A stretch of DNA of 64,000 nucleotides from an uncultured Lachnospiraceae bacterium (lineage in GTDB: Bacteria; Bacillota; Clostridia; Lachnospirales; Lachnospiraceae), in NCBI GenBank assembly GCA_910583965.1, contig CAJUAE010000009.1, positions 4,563 through 68,562 on the forward strand, written 5' to 3'. The notes below the pieces were generated by a model. It saw only the letters and a list, made by a program, of their open reading frames with translations, had not been told where the DNA came from and ran no database searches. Each line of letters starts with the position of its first letter. Position 1 is the first letter of the stretch. Below are positions 40,826-50,120 of this stretch, in pieces. The position numbers and the translations under genes are program-made.

Positions 40826-43216
40826 CTATAATGTCTCTACAATCGACATTGTGCGAAGTTTTTTCACTGGATTATAAATTGCCAATATAACAGCTACGAT
40901 TACAATAGTGAGAATGATGAAAAGTTCTGTTATTGGAAGCTGCCAAGGGTCATTCCAACGATTGGTTACTAGAAATTCATAAAGCATTTTATTTAGAAAT
41001 AGTCCTAAAATTGTTCCAAGAAGTCCTCCAGTTACTGCATAGCAAACAGTTTCAACTACAATCATTTTCTCAAGTTGTGTGTCGCTCATTCCAATAGCGC
41101 GCAATCCGCTGTATTGTTTCATATGTGCTTCGACACTCATAGCGATGCAGTTAATAATATTACAGATAGTGACTAGGGCAATTAGAAATAAAAATCCATA
41201 TAGAAATAACTTAAAGGAATAATTGGCTCCTAGTACGCTTTGATTGCTCATGCGTTGGTCAGAAAAAGTGTACGTTGCACCAACAAGCGCGCGAATTGTG
41301 TCCACATCTGTATCTAAGGCATTGCGTGTCAATTGGATATCAATAATGGTGTAATTCTCCGCGCCTGTAAGTTGTCGAAACGTATCCTCTGAACAGAGGA
41401 GAATGTCGCTATCAGAGGTGTTAAAAGGACATTCGGACACCATACCTGCAATCGTAATTTCTGTAGTTTGACCATTGACTGTAAGTGTTACAATATCACC
41501 TGTCTGTATCTTTGTGTGATTATTGTATTGCGGTGCAGATACAATCAGTGCAGTTGTAGGCTGGGTTTGTACTTCTTTTATGGAGCCGTTTAACAGGTAT
41601 TTTTCTGCCCAACGAAACTGTTGTTCGTCATAAGAGATTAGCATGGTCGTATGTTCTCTGCCATTTGTTACAGCGGGAAGATGATAGGCAAACATACGTC
41701 CATAAGTGCGTTTTATAGCGGGATTTTCTTGTAATATTGTGATAAGGGAGCGGTCAATGGTACAATTTGCTGTGAGATTTTCATTGACATCATTGTTAGC
41801 ACTAATAATAGAAAGATCAGGCGTCCATGGGCTAAGTGCTTTGATGGCATGTTTCATAAAGTCAATTGTTGTAGAAAAAGACAAAAATAAAATAATACTC
41901 AATGCAAAAGAAGCGGAAACAAGCAATAAATTTCTGCGGCTTGCAATCGCATGATGAATACCAAGCGCAATATGAACTTTACAAAATGTTGTGTTGGCAG
42001 CGCTACGCACAGGGGGCAAATGATTCGTATTGCCTGTCACTGCTGCCAATGGAGAAGCTTTTGATGCTCTTTTTGCAGGTGCGCGGGACGCAAGAAACAC
42101 TGTTAAAATGCCAATTATTATTCCTGCAACAATGCTTGGAAGACTGACAGCAAAGGTGGGCATAGTGGCGAAGTACATAGGACTTAAAATACGTAAAATT
42201 GCGCAGAGTATCCAGATAAGAACCATGCCGATAAGAACACTTGCAGGAATAGCGAAAGTACATAGACTAAGTGCTTCTCTGTGAACAAGTCGCATAATTT
42301 GTCTTGGTGTTGCACCCACACAGCGAAGCATACCAAAAAACTGTGTCCGTCCGGCAATATTGCTGTTTAGACTTCCTGCAATCATCAGAACACTTGCTAT
42401 CAGAACCAGTGTAGATAAAACGGCTGCAGCAGCGTAAATCGTGAGCATAAACCGATTTCCTTCGTCGCTTTGACCAAGCAGTCCCAGCAGCATTGCCTGT
42501 TCCTTTATTTGTGTGTCAGATAATTGAAATTGTGTTTTAATGTCGTTGATTGTTTTACGGATCGTGCGGTGATTGTGAAATTGAACAAAAAAACTACTAT
42601 CGTAGTCATCAGGAGCGCCGTCTGTCACACCAGGATAGAAGGTGCGAAAGGCAGCGGTGTTCATAAAGACTCCATAAATATCCTTGCTCAATATCATTGG
42701 CATATCACTTGTAAAACCGGAGATAATATAGGAGTATGTCGTTCCAGAAGTGTCACAAATTAATATTTGATGGCCAATGTCAAGACCAAGTTCCTTTTTT
42801 ATATTGCCACTTACAACGACTTCGTGTTCTGTCTGTGGAAATGTGCCTTCTGAGATAGAGTTGGGATAGATTTCTTCTAGAAAAGCTGGGTCACTTCCAC
42901 AAATAACCACATCTTTTCCAGCAATCTGATAGCCCTTATCCAACTTGTAATTTAGAGTGCCATAGCAGGAGAGCGCGTTTACTTCAGGGCGTGCCGCAAT
43001 CAGTTCCGCTTCTGCATCACTAATTTTGTTGAGCGCAATATGCCAATTGCCATCTTCTTTTTTTGTTTTTAGTAGCTGACTTTGAATGTACATGTCTGCC
43101 ATACCAAATATTGTTGTCACAAGAAACACTGATAGAAAGATACAAAAAATCGACATGCGATTTTGTTTTCGATGTACTTTTGCATAGAGTGAAACAAGTT
43201 CAAGATAATTTTTCAT
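40826..43216 (-). CDS. FtsX/MacB-type ABC transporter permease
   Basis: Membrane protein of 796 residues with the FtsX-repeat layout: one N-terminal helix (about 20-42), a large extracellular region, three helices (about 260-380), a short re-entry helix (about 425-450), a second extracellular region and a C-terminal FtsX domain (about 670-796). This is the two-FtsX-domain permease common in Gram-positive antimicrobial-peptide or lipid-handling transporters. Start at 43216 follows a G-rich ribosome site; it overlaps the ATPase gene by 17 bp. Confidence 0.88.
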   Translation of the reverse strand: MKNYLELVSLYAKVHRKQNRMSIFCIFLSVFLVTTIFGMADMYIQSQLLKTKKEDGNWHIALNKISDAEAELIAARPEVNALSCYGTLNYKLDKGYQIAGKDVVICGSDPAFLEEIYPNSISEGTFPQTEHEVVVSGNIKKELGLDIGHQILICDTSGTTYSYIISGFTSDMPMILSKDIYGVFMNTAAFRTFYPGVTDGAPDDYDSSFFVQFHNHRTIRKTINDIKTQFQLSDTQIKEQAMLLGLLGQSDEGNRFMLTIYAAAAVLSTLVLIASVLMIAGSLNSNIAGRTQFFGMLRCVGATPRQIMRLVHREALSLCTFAIPASVLIGMVLIWILCAILRILSPMYFATMPTFAVSLPSIVAGIIIGILTVFLASRAPAKRASKASPLAAVTGNTNHLPPVRSAANTTFCKVHIALGIHHAIASRRNLLLVSASFALSIILFLSFSTTIDFMKHAIKALSPWTPDLSIISANNDVNENLTANCTIDRSLITILQENPAIKRTYGRMFAYHLPAVTNGREHTTMLISYDEQQFRWAEKYLLNGSIKEVQTQPTTALIVSAPQYNNHTKIQTGDIVTLTVNGQTTEITIAGMVSECPFNTSDSDILLCSEDTFRQLTGAENYTIIDIQLTRNALDTDVDTIRALVGATYTFSDQRMSNQSVLGANYSFKLFLYGFLFLIALVTICNIINCIAMSVEAHMKQYSGLRAIGMSDTQLEKMIVVETVCYAVTGGLLGTILGLFLNKMLYEFLVTNRWNDPWQLPITELFIILTIVIVAVILAIYNPVKKLRTMSIVETL

Positions 43217-43916
43217 CTCGATATAGCCCCCCTTCTCCACTTGCAGTTCCCAAATCTGTTAGACAGCCATCCACCACATGCAGAACTCTGTCCGCGGATG
43301 CGGCTAATGCATTGTTGTGCGTAATCATAAGTATCGTTTGTTGATAGTTTCGTGAGGCTTTAATGAGCAAATCAAGAACCTCCTGACTGTTGTGGCTGTC
43401 AAGATTGCCAGTTGGCTCGTCGGCAAGAATTAGTTTTGGTTTGGTAATTAGTGCTCTCCCAATAGCGACGCGCTGCTGTTGTCCGCCTGAGAGCTGGTTT
43501 GGCAGGTGGTGGCGTCTGTCCTGCAACCCAAGAATTTCAAGAGTTTCTTCTACAATGGCAGGATTTGGCTTGCAATAGTCAAGTAGTAACGGAAAGATAA
43601 TATTTTGTTCCACAGTCAGTTCCGCTACTAGCTGGAAGGATTGGAAGATAAAGCCAATATTGCGGCGCCGGAAAATAGTACGCTCTTTTTCTTTTAATGT
43701 AAAAAGATTGTTTCTATCAACATAGATTTCTCCAGAAGTAGGGGTGTCGAGAGCACCAATACAGTTCAAAAGTGTGCTTTTGCCAGAACCAGACGCACCA
43801 ACCACCGCGCAGAATGTTCCTTTTTCAAGGGAGAATGTCACATTTTTGAGAGCGTTTACTTGCGTTTCTCCTTTTCCATAGGTTTTGCATAAATTGTTTA
43901 CTTGTAAGATTTTCAT
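43200..43916 (-). CDS. ABC transporter ATPase (MacB/LolD type)
   Basis: ATPase of 238 residues, partner of the FtsX permease. Walker A GASGSGKST near 38-46, signature LSGGQQQRVAIGRAL, Walker B LILADEPTGNLD, switch ITHNN. The AAAGGAG lies 17 bases before the ATG, an unusually long gap, so initiation may be weak or use another site. The last residues (SGEGGLYRDEKLS) overlap the permease gene. Confidence 0.9.
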   Translation of the reverse strand: MKILQVNNLCKTYGKGETQVNALKNVTFSLEKGTFCAVVGASGSGKSTLLNCIGALDTPTSGEIYVDRNNLFTLKEKERTIFRRRNIGFIFQSFQLVAELTVEQNIIFPLLLDYCKPNPAIVEETLEILGLQDRRHHLPNQLSGGQQQRVAIGRALITKPKLILADEPTGNLDSHNSQEVLDLLIKASRNYQQTILMITHNNALAASADRVLHVVDGCLTDLGTASGEGGLYRDEKLS

Positions 43917-44058
43917 GATAATATTAATTATGACTCCTTTCCAAAAGCATTTTTATAATTTTTTACACCACGCATTAATTATTTTTATTAGGTTTTAAAT
44001 TAGAGATTTGGCGGTGTAAGATTATCATAACAAATATAGCTTACAGAAAGATGAATTT

Positions 44059-44077
44059 TAGCTTACAGTTTTGTAAG
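44059..44077 (-). promoter_or_regulatory. BceR-like operator in front of the ABC transporter genes
   Basis: TTACA-GTTT-TGTAA (44063-44076) inside CTTACAGTTTTGTAAG matches the TNACA-N4-TGTAA pattern known for BceR-group regulators. In addition TAGCTTACAG occurs twice 22 bp apart (44037-44046 and 44059-44068), a spacing typical of OmpR-type tandem sites. It lies about 145 bp before the ATPase start and next to the two-component genes. Confidence 0.6.
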
Positions 44078-44187
44078 TTGTGTTAATATCTGCACACGCT
44101 TTGCAATATTTTGCTCAAATTCTTCGCCAAAATATCAAGGATCTCTTGTTGTTTTTATTTTGTACAAGTTCATGTAATTTTGTCTTT

Positions 44188-45468
44188 TTAGTGTGTGTTT
44201 GGAAAATCTGCCTCTTGTGGAAATAGAATTGAAAAACAGGTTCCAACATGCAAAGTACTTTGCACCGAGATTGTTCCACCTTGTCCTTCGATAATAGACT
44301 TGGCAAGTGGCAGTCCTAGGCCAATGCCCAAAGTATTAGCAGATGGATTGCTTCGATAAAAGCGTTTAAAAATATGATAAATATCTTCGGGCGCAATGCC
44401 ATCTCCGCTATCGGAAATCTGAATCACTGTGTGAAAAGGCGTATTTTCCCAAGTAATATGAATACTATCTTGTGCGCGCGTGTGATCCAATGCATTTTTT
44501 ACTAAGTTACCAATTGCTTCACACGTCCATGTCATATCACATAAAACCGTTTCTGTGGCAGAGCCATCAAATAGAATTGTTTTTCCTTCTTGCTCTGCGC
44601 GTGTTGTCAACTCACTGACAGCACAGCCAATAAGTTCTCTTAAATTGCATCGCTGTTTTTCAAACACAATATTACCAGCGTCAAGTCTTGTAATCTTGAG
44701 CATGGATTGAACTAACTGTTCCATACGCTTTAAGGCAAATCCTGTCTTAGCAGCAAAATGTTGTATTACATTAGGCTGATCAGGTTCATTTTCCATAATT
44801 TCCTGATACATAGATAGCGCTGCAAGTGGTGTTTTTAGTTGATGAGAGATATCAGAAATCGTATTTCTTAAAAAAAGTTTTGATTGGTGTTCCGCATCCT
44901 TTTGTGCCTGCAACATTGTGGCAAGTCGGTCTACTGCAGATAGCATTTGATGGAGTGCTCCTTCATCCGTTTGTGGTAGTCGACTGGAAAAGTGACCTTT
45001 TGTATAATTGTTAATGATAGAAGTAGCATGTTGATATAGAGAAGTTCTTCTGTATAAAAATAATAGACTAACACTAAGCAGTAGGAGACAAAACAGAATG
45101 TTTATTGCCAGTGCGCTACGTATAGAAACTTGACGAAAGTGATAAAGATGTGGCAAAAATTGGTTTTCTAGTGTGGGGCGGATTCCAATTTTTTCAAGGA
45201 GCGCTGTTGTGGATTGTGTTATTGTTTTATTAAAAGTGACATCTGTTTCCGTAAGTGCTCGCGCAATTATGGTTTCAGGGATTCCCTGTGCGATAAGAGA
45301 GGCTGTAATTGCTTCATCGTGCTGTAAAAGCATTGTTTTAGCGGAATTTGTTAATTGATTGCAAAATAGCAGCGCAATGCTGAGAAGAAAAAACGAGAGT
45401 GAGAGCAGAAATAGATAGTATCGCCGAATTTGTTGGTCTTGCATTAGTCCAAAAGTTGATTGATTCAT
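44188..45468 (-). CDS. Sensor histidine kinase
   Basis: Kinase of 426 residues. Two membrane helices (about 17-38 and 118-140) enclose an extracellular sensor of about 80 residues. HAMP-like linker, then the phosphorylation motif DISHQLKTPLAAL near 205-215 and an ATPase domain with NLVKNALDH, DSGDGIAP and GIGLGLPLAK. It follows the response regulator gene by 32 bp. Because it has a real extracellular loop, it is not a Bce-type intramembrane kinase. Confidence 0.92.
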   Translation of the reverse strand: MNQSTFGLMQDQQIRRYYLFLLSLSFFLLSIALLFCNQLTNSAKTMLLQHDEAITASLIAQGIPETIIARALTETDVTFNKTITQSTTALLEKIGIRPTLENQFLPHLYHFRQVSIRSALAINILFCLLLLSVSLLFLYRRTSLYQHATSIINNYTKGHFSSRLPQTDEGALHQMLSAVDRLATMLQAQKDAEHQSKLFLRNTISDISHQLKTPLAALSMYQEIMENEPDQPNVIQHFAAKTGFALKRMEQLVQSMLKITRLDAGNIVFEKQRCNLRELIGCAVSELTTRAEQEGKTILFDGSATETVLCDMTWTCEAIGNLVKNALDHTRAQDSIHITWENTPFHTVIQISDSGDGIAPEDIYHIFKRFYRSNPSANTLGIGLGLPLAKSIIEGQGGTISVQSTLHVGTCFSILFPQEADFPNTH

Positions 45469-45500
45469 GCTTTATTTCCTCAAATAAGTTTTAATTTGTT

Positions 45501-46181
45501 TTATGATACCCATTGATAGCCAAAACCGCGCACTGTAGTTAAATGTTGTGGTTGCGATGGGTCCAACTCAATCTTTTCCCGAAGCCGTCGAATATACACA
45601 GACAGAGTATTATTATCCACAAAGTCTCCTGTGTTATCCCATAGAGCATCAAGTATAGTCTCTCTTGTGACAACTTTGTTCGCATTGCGCACAAGCAAGT
45701 TGAGCAGACGATATTCCGCCCGCGTTAGTTCCACAATAGTTCCATCTAAAATTACGCGGTTTTGCGCAAGATCAATACAAAGATTACCAGATGAAATAAT
45801 CGGCTGTGCTGTATATTTTGTTCGTCGCTGTAGTGCGCGAATGCGAGAACAAAGTTCTCCTATTTTAAATGGTTTTGTAATGTAGTCATCTCCGCCACTG
45901 TCAAGACCACGGATAACATTTACTTCTTCATCCGCGGCAGTGAGAAAAATAATAGGAATTTGATTGCCACTTGCCCGAACTTTTTCGCAGATGTCAAATC
46001 CAGTTCCATCAGGCAGAGTCACATCCAGCAGAAGCAGGTCGTAATTGTTTGTCCTATTGAGATGTTGTAGCGCTTCATGCACAGTGCGTACAGTTTCTAC
46101 CGTGAACGCATTTTTTTGGAGTGCATATTCTAGTCCGTCAATTAGGCTGATATCATCTTCTAATAGTAGTATTTTTGCCAT
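45501..46181 (-). CDS. OmpR-family response regulator
   Basis: Protein of 226 residues: receiver with acidic pocket LEDD near 7-10, phospho-acceptor in LLLLDVTLPDG near 52, TAADE and the KPF lysine near 103; then a winged-helix DNA-binding domain ending TVRGFGYQW. Expected to act on the BceR-like site ahead of the ABC transporter genes. AAGGAGAC precedes the ATG. Confidence 0.93.
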   Translation of the reverse strand: MAKILLLEDDISLIDGLEYALQKNAFTVETVRTVHEALQHLNRTNNYDLLLLDVTLPDGTGFDICEKVRASGNQIPIIFLTAADEEVNVIRGLDSGGDDYITKPFKIGELCSRIRALQRRTKYTAQPIISSGNLCIDLAQNRVILDGTIVELTRAEYRLLNLLVRNANKVVTRETILDALWDNTGDFVDNNTLSVYIRRLREKIELDPSQPQHLTTVRGFGYQWVS

Positions 46182-46249
46182 AAATTTGTCTCCTTAGAAT
46201 ATAAAAGACTTACAGAGTCTTTTGTGATTGTTTGATAAAGGTTTATTCT

Positions 46250-46277
46250 ATTATAGCGCATTTTATAGATTCATCAA
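46250..46277 (-). promoter_or_regulatory. Promoter of the two-component operon (minus strand)
   Basis: On the minus strand TTGATG, 16-base spacer, TATAAT. The leader holds an AAAAGACT-CTGTA-AGTCTTTT hairpin (about 46203-46223) just before the ribosome site. Confidence 0.6.
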
Positions 46278-46361
46278 GATTATAAAATTCCTAGTACAAT
46301 ATTTTTCATTTCTCAGATATTAATCTTTATGCCGCCATTAACAACACAAATAGTAAGCATT

Positions 46362-46462
46362 CATGTGAAATCAAAGATTTCACCATCCTGATTTGTATGC
46401 CGCCAAAGCGGCAGATGGAAGTTCGTGTGAAAATTTAAGCCGCCAAAAGGCGGCATGGGGGA
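46362..46462 (+). repeat. Hairpin array, second copy
   Basis: Related to the array at 35370-35515. It has GTGAAATC-AAA-GATTTCAC, the TCCTGATTTG linker, TGCCGC-CAAA-GCGGCA (46398-46413), AGATGGAAGTTCGTGTGAAAA, then GCCGCC-AAAA-GGCGGC and ATGGGGGATTAACATG. Here the ATG after the G-rich site opens only a short frame, so in this copy the built-in start is not used. Confidence 0.65.
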
Positions 46463-46573
46463 TTAACATGAAAAATTTTACTAAATTTTTTGATTGCTAA
46501 AAAAGTAATTTTTGGGAAATAATTTCTTGAAAGAGAAAAGTGAAAAATAATTTCACAAAATGTTCGGTAATAC

Positions 46574-46602
46574 TTTACAAATAGAAAAATATAAGTTATA
46601 AT
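46574..46602 (+). promoter_or_regulatory. mglB: Promoter of the mgl operon
   Basis: TTTACA (46574-46579), 17-base spacer, TATAAT (46597-46602). It gives a leader of about 195 bases before mglB. No convincing catabolite-repression site was seen by eye. The remainder of 46182-46804 is covered by the minus-strand promoter and the hairpin array. Confidence 0.7.
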
Positions 46603-46804
46603 TCTCCTATACAACTTTACTAAATTAATTCAAAAAATAGTCTTTTGGAATCCTTGTATGTGTTTTTGAGGCTTGTTTTTTGGTGTATGCATACAAATTT
46701 ATTTTGCATAGACCTTAAAATTTATACATAGCTAACAAAAAACTTATAAAATTCCATACAAAGAGACCTTAAAAGTCTATCAAACAAAGGGAGGTACACA
46801 AACT

Positions 46805-47995
46805 ATGAAAAAGTTACACAAAAAATTTTTATGCACTTTGCTTTCTGTGAGTATGCTGGCAGCTTTGACAGCATGTGGCGGCAAAGACGATAGTGCAAGC
46901 ACTGCGGATAGCAAGGCAACAACCACAAACACAGAGGCTAATGCAAACACAGACGCTAATACAGCGACAAACACAGAGGCAGATGCTCCTGCTGAGAATA
47001 AGGCACCAGCTTCTAAGGACGGCAGTGTGGCAGTATTCTACTACACCTACGGCGATACATATATCTCAAGTGTGCGTACAGCATTGGACTCTGCACTTGA
47101 CAAAGCGGGAATTAGCTATCAGGACTATGACAGTAACAACAGCCAGACAACACAGTCTGAGCAGGTGACAACAGCGATTGCACAGGGTGCAACTGTATTG
47201 GTTGTCAATCTGGTTGACACTGGATCTGATGATGCAGCGAAGAATATTATCTCACAGGCGAATGGTGTTCCCGTAATTTTCTTTAACCGTTCTGTAAGTG
47301 AGGAGGCAGTTACAAGTTCAGATAAGTGCGTGTTTGTTGGTACAGACTATGAGATGGCTGGCCATATGCAGGGCGAGATGATTGGAAATTATTTGTTAGA
47401 GAATTATGATACATTGGATTTGAATGGCGATGGCACAATCTCATATGTTATGTTTAAGGGTCAGGAAGGCAACGCTGAGGCAGATGCACGTACAAAGTAT
47501 GGTCAGGAGGATGCAGATGCGATTTTGACAGGAGCAGGCAAATCAGCACTTAGCTTTTATGACAGTGCAAACAGCAACAAATATCTGGTAGACCAGGCAG
47601 GTGCATGGTCTTCAGCAGCAGCGACAGAGTACATGCAGACAATTATGTCTCAGTATAACGAAGCAAACAATAACATGGTTGAGCTTGTTATTGCAAATAA
47701 TGATGAGATGGCAATCGGTGCTGTCACAGCGCTTCAGAATGCTGGATACAACAAAGATGGCGCGACAGTGATTCCTGTGTTTGGTGTGGACGCTACAGAC
47801 GCAGCAAAGGATGCAATCTCAGCGGGTTCTATGATTGGAACAATCAAGCAGGATGCAGAAGGTATGGCAAATACGATTGCAAATATCACAGCAAACTTTA
47901 TGGATGGCAAGGAAGCATTTGATGGGGTAGATTCTGCGAATGTAGTTGGTACATGGCGCGTTAACATTCCATATGCTACTTACACAGGTGAGTGA
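46805..47995 (+). CDS. mglB: Galactose/methyl-galactoside ABC transporter, substrate-binding lipoprotein
   Basis: Lipoprotein of 396 residues: signal peptide with lipobox LTAC (Cys near 22), a Thr/Ala/Asn-rich linker to about 72, then a Peripla_BP_4 sugar-binding fold. The calcium-binding loop of galactose/glucose-binding protein is present (DLNGDGTISYV), followed by GQEGNAEADARTKY and the hinge segment NNDEMAIGAV. These point to MglB rather than RbsB or XylF. GGGAGGT lies before the ATG. A terminator downstream probably raises its level relative to mglA and mglC. Confidence 0.9.
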   Translation: MKKLHKKFLCTLLSVSMLAALTACGGKDDSASTADSKATTTNTEANANTDANTATNTEADAPAENKAPASKDGSVAVFYYTYGDTYISSVRTALDSALDKAGISYQDYDSNNSQTTQSEQVTTAIAQGATVLVVNLVDTGSDDAAKNIISQANGVPVIFFNRSVSEEAVTSSDKCVFVGTDYEMAGHMQGEMIGNYLLENYDTLDLNGDGTISYVMFKGQEGNAEADARTKYGQEDADAILTGAGKSALSFYDSANSNKYLVDQAGAWSSAAATEYMQTIMSQYNEANNNMVELVIANNDEMAIGAVTALQNAGYNKDGATVIPVFGVDATDAAKDAISAGSMIGTIKQDAEGMANTIANITANFMDGKEAFDGVDSANVVGTWRVNIPYATYTGE

Positions 47996-48018
47996 TTAAA
48001 ATAATTCATCGACGATGC

Positions 48019-48046
48019 GGCCGCACTTCGGTGCGGCTGTGTTTTT
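48019..48046 (+). terminator. Intercistronic terminator between mglB and mglA
   Basis: GCCGCAC-TTCG-GTGCGGC stem with a stable UUCG tetraloop, followed by TGTGTTTTT. Partial read-through would give more binding protein than transporter. Confidence 0.85.
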
Positions 48047-48111
48047 GCACATGCGACATAACGCGTAGGAAGTCGGAGTGTGCATCAATGAAATTATATC
48101 AGAAGGAAATA

Positions 48112-48163
48112 GTGTGAAATCAAAGATTTCACATAAGAAAAACGCAAAGGACAGCGTTTTTCA
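48112..48163. repeat. GTGTGAAATCAAAGATTTCACA hairpin plus AAAAACGC hairpin
   Basis: The first hairpin (GTGTGAAATC / GATTTCACA arms, AAA loop) is the same as hairpin a of the array at 35385. It is followed by GAAAAACGC/GCGTTTTTC. The rest of the mglB-mglA gap (48164-48515) holds no gene I can support; an 18-codon frame at 48301 was rejected. Confidence 0.6.
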
Positions 48164-48515
48164 TTTTAGCAAAAGGATACCTCTATTAATTAAAACAGTC
48201 TGATATAACAATGATGTAGCAATCTGGGGTGCAACTGGTCAATGCTCAAGACCCAAAAACCAAAGCAAAATAAAAATCTAGGAAAGGAAAAGCGAAATAG
48301 ATGGAAATTTACAAACTCACATCGATAAGTGATTGTGGATATGTACTGATGACTTAGTTTGCAAATTTATGGCTGTGGAGTGTACAAGGACTTGTGAGTA
48401 ATTATATTTTAGCCTGGGTATACACGTTGAAGCAGTAGCTACAAATCGTGAGGTTGTAGAAAATCATCTAGCATATACACTTTTGTATATGTTTTAGTAG
48501 CAGGTGAGAATGACA

Positions 48516-50054
48516 ATGCAGGAGACAAATGCTTCCGCAAAAGGCGGGAACCAGAATGTCCTTCTGAAAATGGAGGGAATATGCAAGGAATTTCCTGGTG
48601 TTAAGGCGCTTAATAACGTCTCCCTGACTGTAAAGGCGGGAACCGTGCATGCGCTGATGGGGGAGAACGGTGCCGGAAAATCTACGCTCATGAAATGTCT
48701 GTTTGGTGTGTATTCCAAGGACAGCGGTGACATTTTTCTAGAAGGAAAAAAAGTGGAGTTCAAAAACTCTAAAGAAGCGTTGGAGAATGGTGTGGCGATG
48801 GTACATCAGGAGCTAAACCAAGCATTAAAGCGTAATGTTATGGACAATATGTGGCTTGGACGTTTTCCTAAAATTTCAAGCTGGTGTCCACTTACCAGTG
48901 AGAAAAAGATGTACGACGAAACCAAGAAATTATTTGAAGACCTAGAAATCAGTGTGGACCCGAAAAGGGTTATGAGCACTATGCCAGTATCACAGCGACA
49001 GATGGTAGAGATTGCCAAAGCAGTATCTTATCAGTCTAAGATTATTGTGTTTGACGAGCCAACTTCTTCTTTGACAGAGGAAGAAGTAGAACATTTGTTT
49101 AAAATCATTAATATGTTGCGCGATCGTGGCTGTGGCATTATCTATATTTCGCATAAGATGGAAGAAATCCTGCGCATTTCGGATGAAGTGACGATTATGC
49201 GTGATGGACAATGGATTGCAACCCGTGAGGCAAAATCACTAACCATGAATGAGATTATCAAATTAATGGTTGGTCGTGAGCTGACAAATCGTTATCCAGA
49301 GAAGGATAATGTGGTGGGCGATCCGCTTTTGGAGGTCAAATCACTTACGGCAATGTACTCTAAATTAAAAAATGTTTCCTTTGTCGCAAACAAAGGCGAA
49401 GTTTTAGGTGTTGCAGGTCTTGACAGTTCAGGACGTACAGAGCTGCTAGAAAATATTTTTGGCATAGCGACACGCAAGAGTGGTGAAATCTATCTTCATG
49501 GAAAACAGGTGTTCAATCGCAATGCGCAGGAATCAATTGCAAACAAATTTGCATTGTTGACGGAGGAGCGTCGTGCGACTGGAATTTTTGGTATTCGCGA
49601 TATCCAGGCAAACACAACAATATCTAGTCTGCGCAAGTATCACTACAAAGGGATTCCACTTCTGAGTGACAAAAAACTTGCTGAGGTTACAGACTGGGGA
49701 ATTAAAGCTATGCGCACTAAGACACCAAACCAGAAAACACAGATTCGCTCGTTGTCTGGAGGGAATCAACAGAAGGTAATTTTGGCACGTTGGTTGCTGA
49801 CTGATCCAGAAGTGTTGTTGCTTGACGAGCCAACACGTGGTATTGATGTGGGGGCGAAGTATGAGATTTATCAGCTTATATTGAATCTGGCAAAAGAAGG
49901 AAAAACGGTTATTATGGTTTCTTCTGAGATGCCAGAGCTTTTGGGGGTATGTGACCGAATATTGGTGATGTCTGGTGGACAGCTCTCAGGAGAAGTAGAT
50001 GCAAAGACAACAACGCAGGAGGAAATTATGACTCTAGCGGCAAAATACGCGTGA
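48516..50054 (+). CDS. mglA: Galactose/methyl-galactoside ABC transporter, ATPase
   Basis: Double ATPase of 512 residues. The first domain has Walker A GENGAGKST near 47-55, signature VSQRQMVEIAKA and Walker B IIVFDEPTSSL. The second has a degenerate Walker A (GLDSSGRTEL), signature LSGGNQQKVILARWL and LLLDEPTRGIDVG. This is the standard MglA/RbsA layout. AGGTGAGA is 6-13 bases before the ATG at 48516, which I prefer over GTG 48504 and ATG 48510. Confidence 0.92.
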   Translation: MQETNASAKGGNQNVLLKMEGICKEFPGVKALNNVSLTVKAGTVHALMGENGAGKSTLMKCLFGVYSKDSGDIFLEGKKVEFKNSKEALENGVAMVHQELNQALKRNVMDNMWLGRFPKISSWCPLTSEKKMYDETKKLFEDLEISVDPKRVMSTMPVSQRQMVEIAKAVSYQSKIIVFDEPTSSLTEEEVEHLFKIINMLRDRGCGIIYISHKMEEILRISDEVTIMRDGQWIATREAKSLTMNEIIKLMVGRELTNRYPEKDNVVGDPLLEVKSLTAMYSKLKNVSFVANKGEVLGVAGLDSSGRTELLENIFGIATRKSGEIYLHGKQVFNRNAQESIANKFALLTEERRATGIFGIRDIQANTTISSLRKYHYKGIPLLSDKKLAEVTDWGIKAMRTKTPNQKTQIRSLSGGNQQKVILARWLLTDPEVLLLDEPTRGIDVGAKYEIYQLILNLAKEGKTVIMVSSEMPELLGVCDRILVMSGGQLSGEVDAKTTTQEEIMTLAAKYA

Positions 50055-50120
50055 TGAAAATCACAATAAATTCTTCTAATAGACTCCGAGAGGCTATTCT
50101 ATAGATTGGAGGTATGAACT

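Noticed and set aside
48301..48357. 18-codon open frame between mglB and mglA
   Set aside because: Ribosome site is weak and too distant, and the frame is too short to tell from chance.
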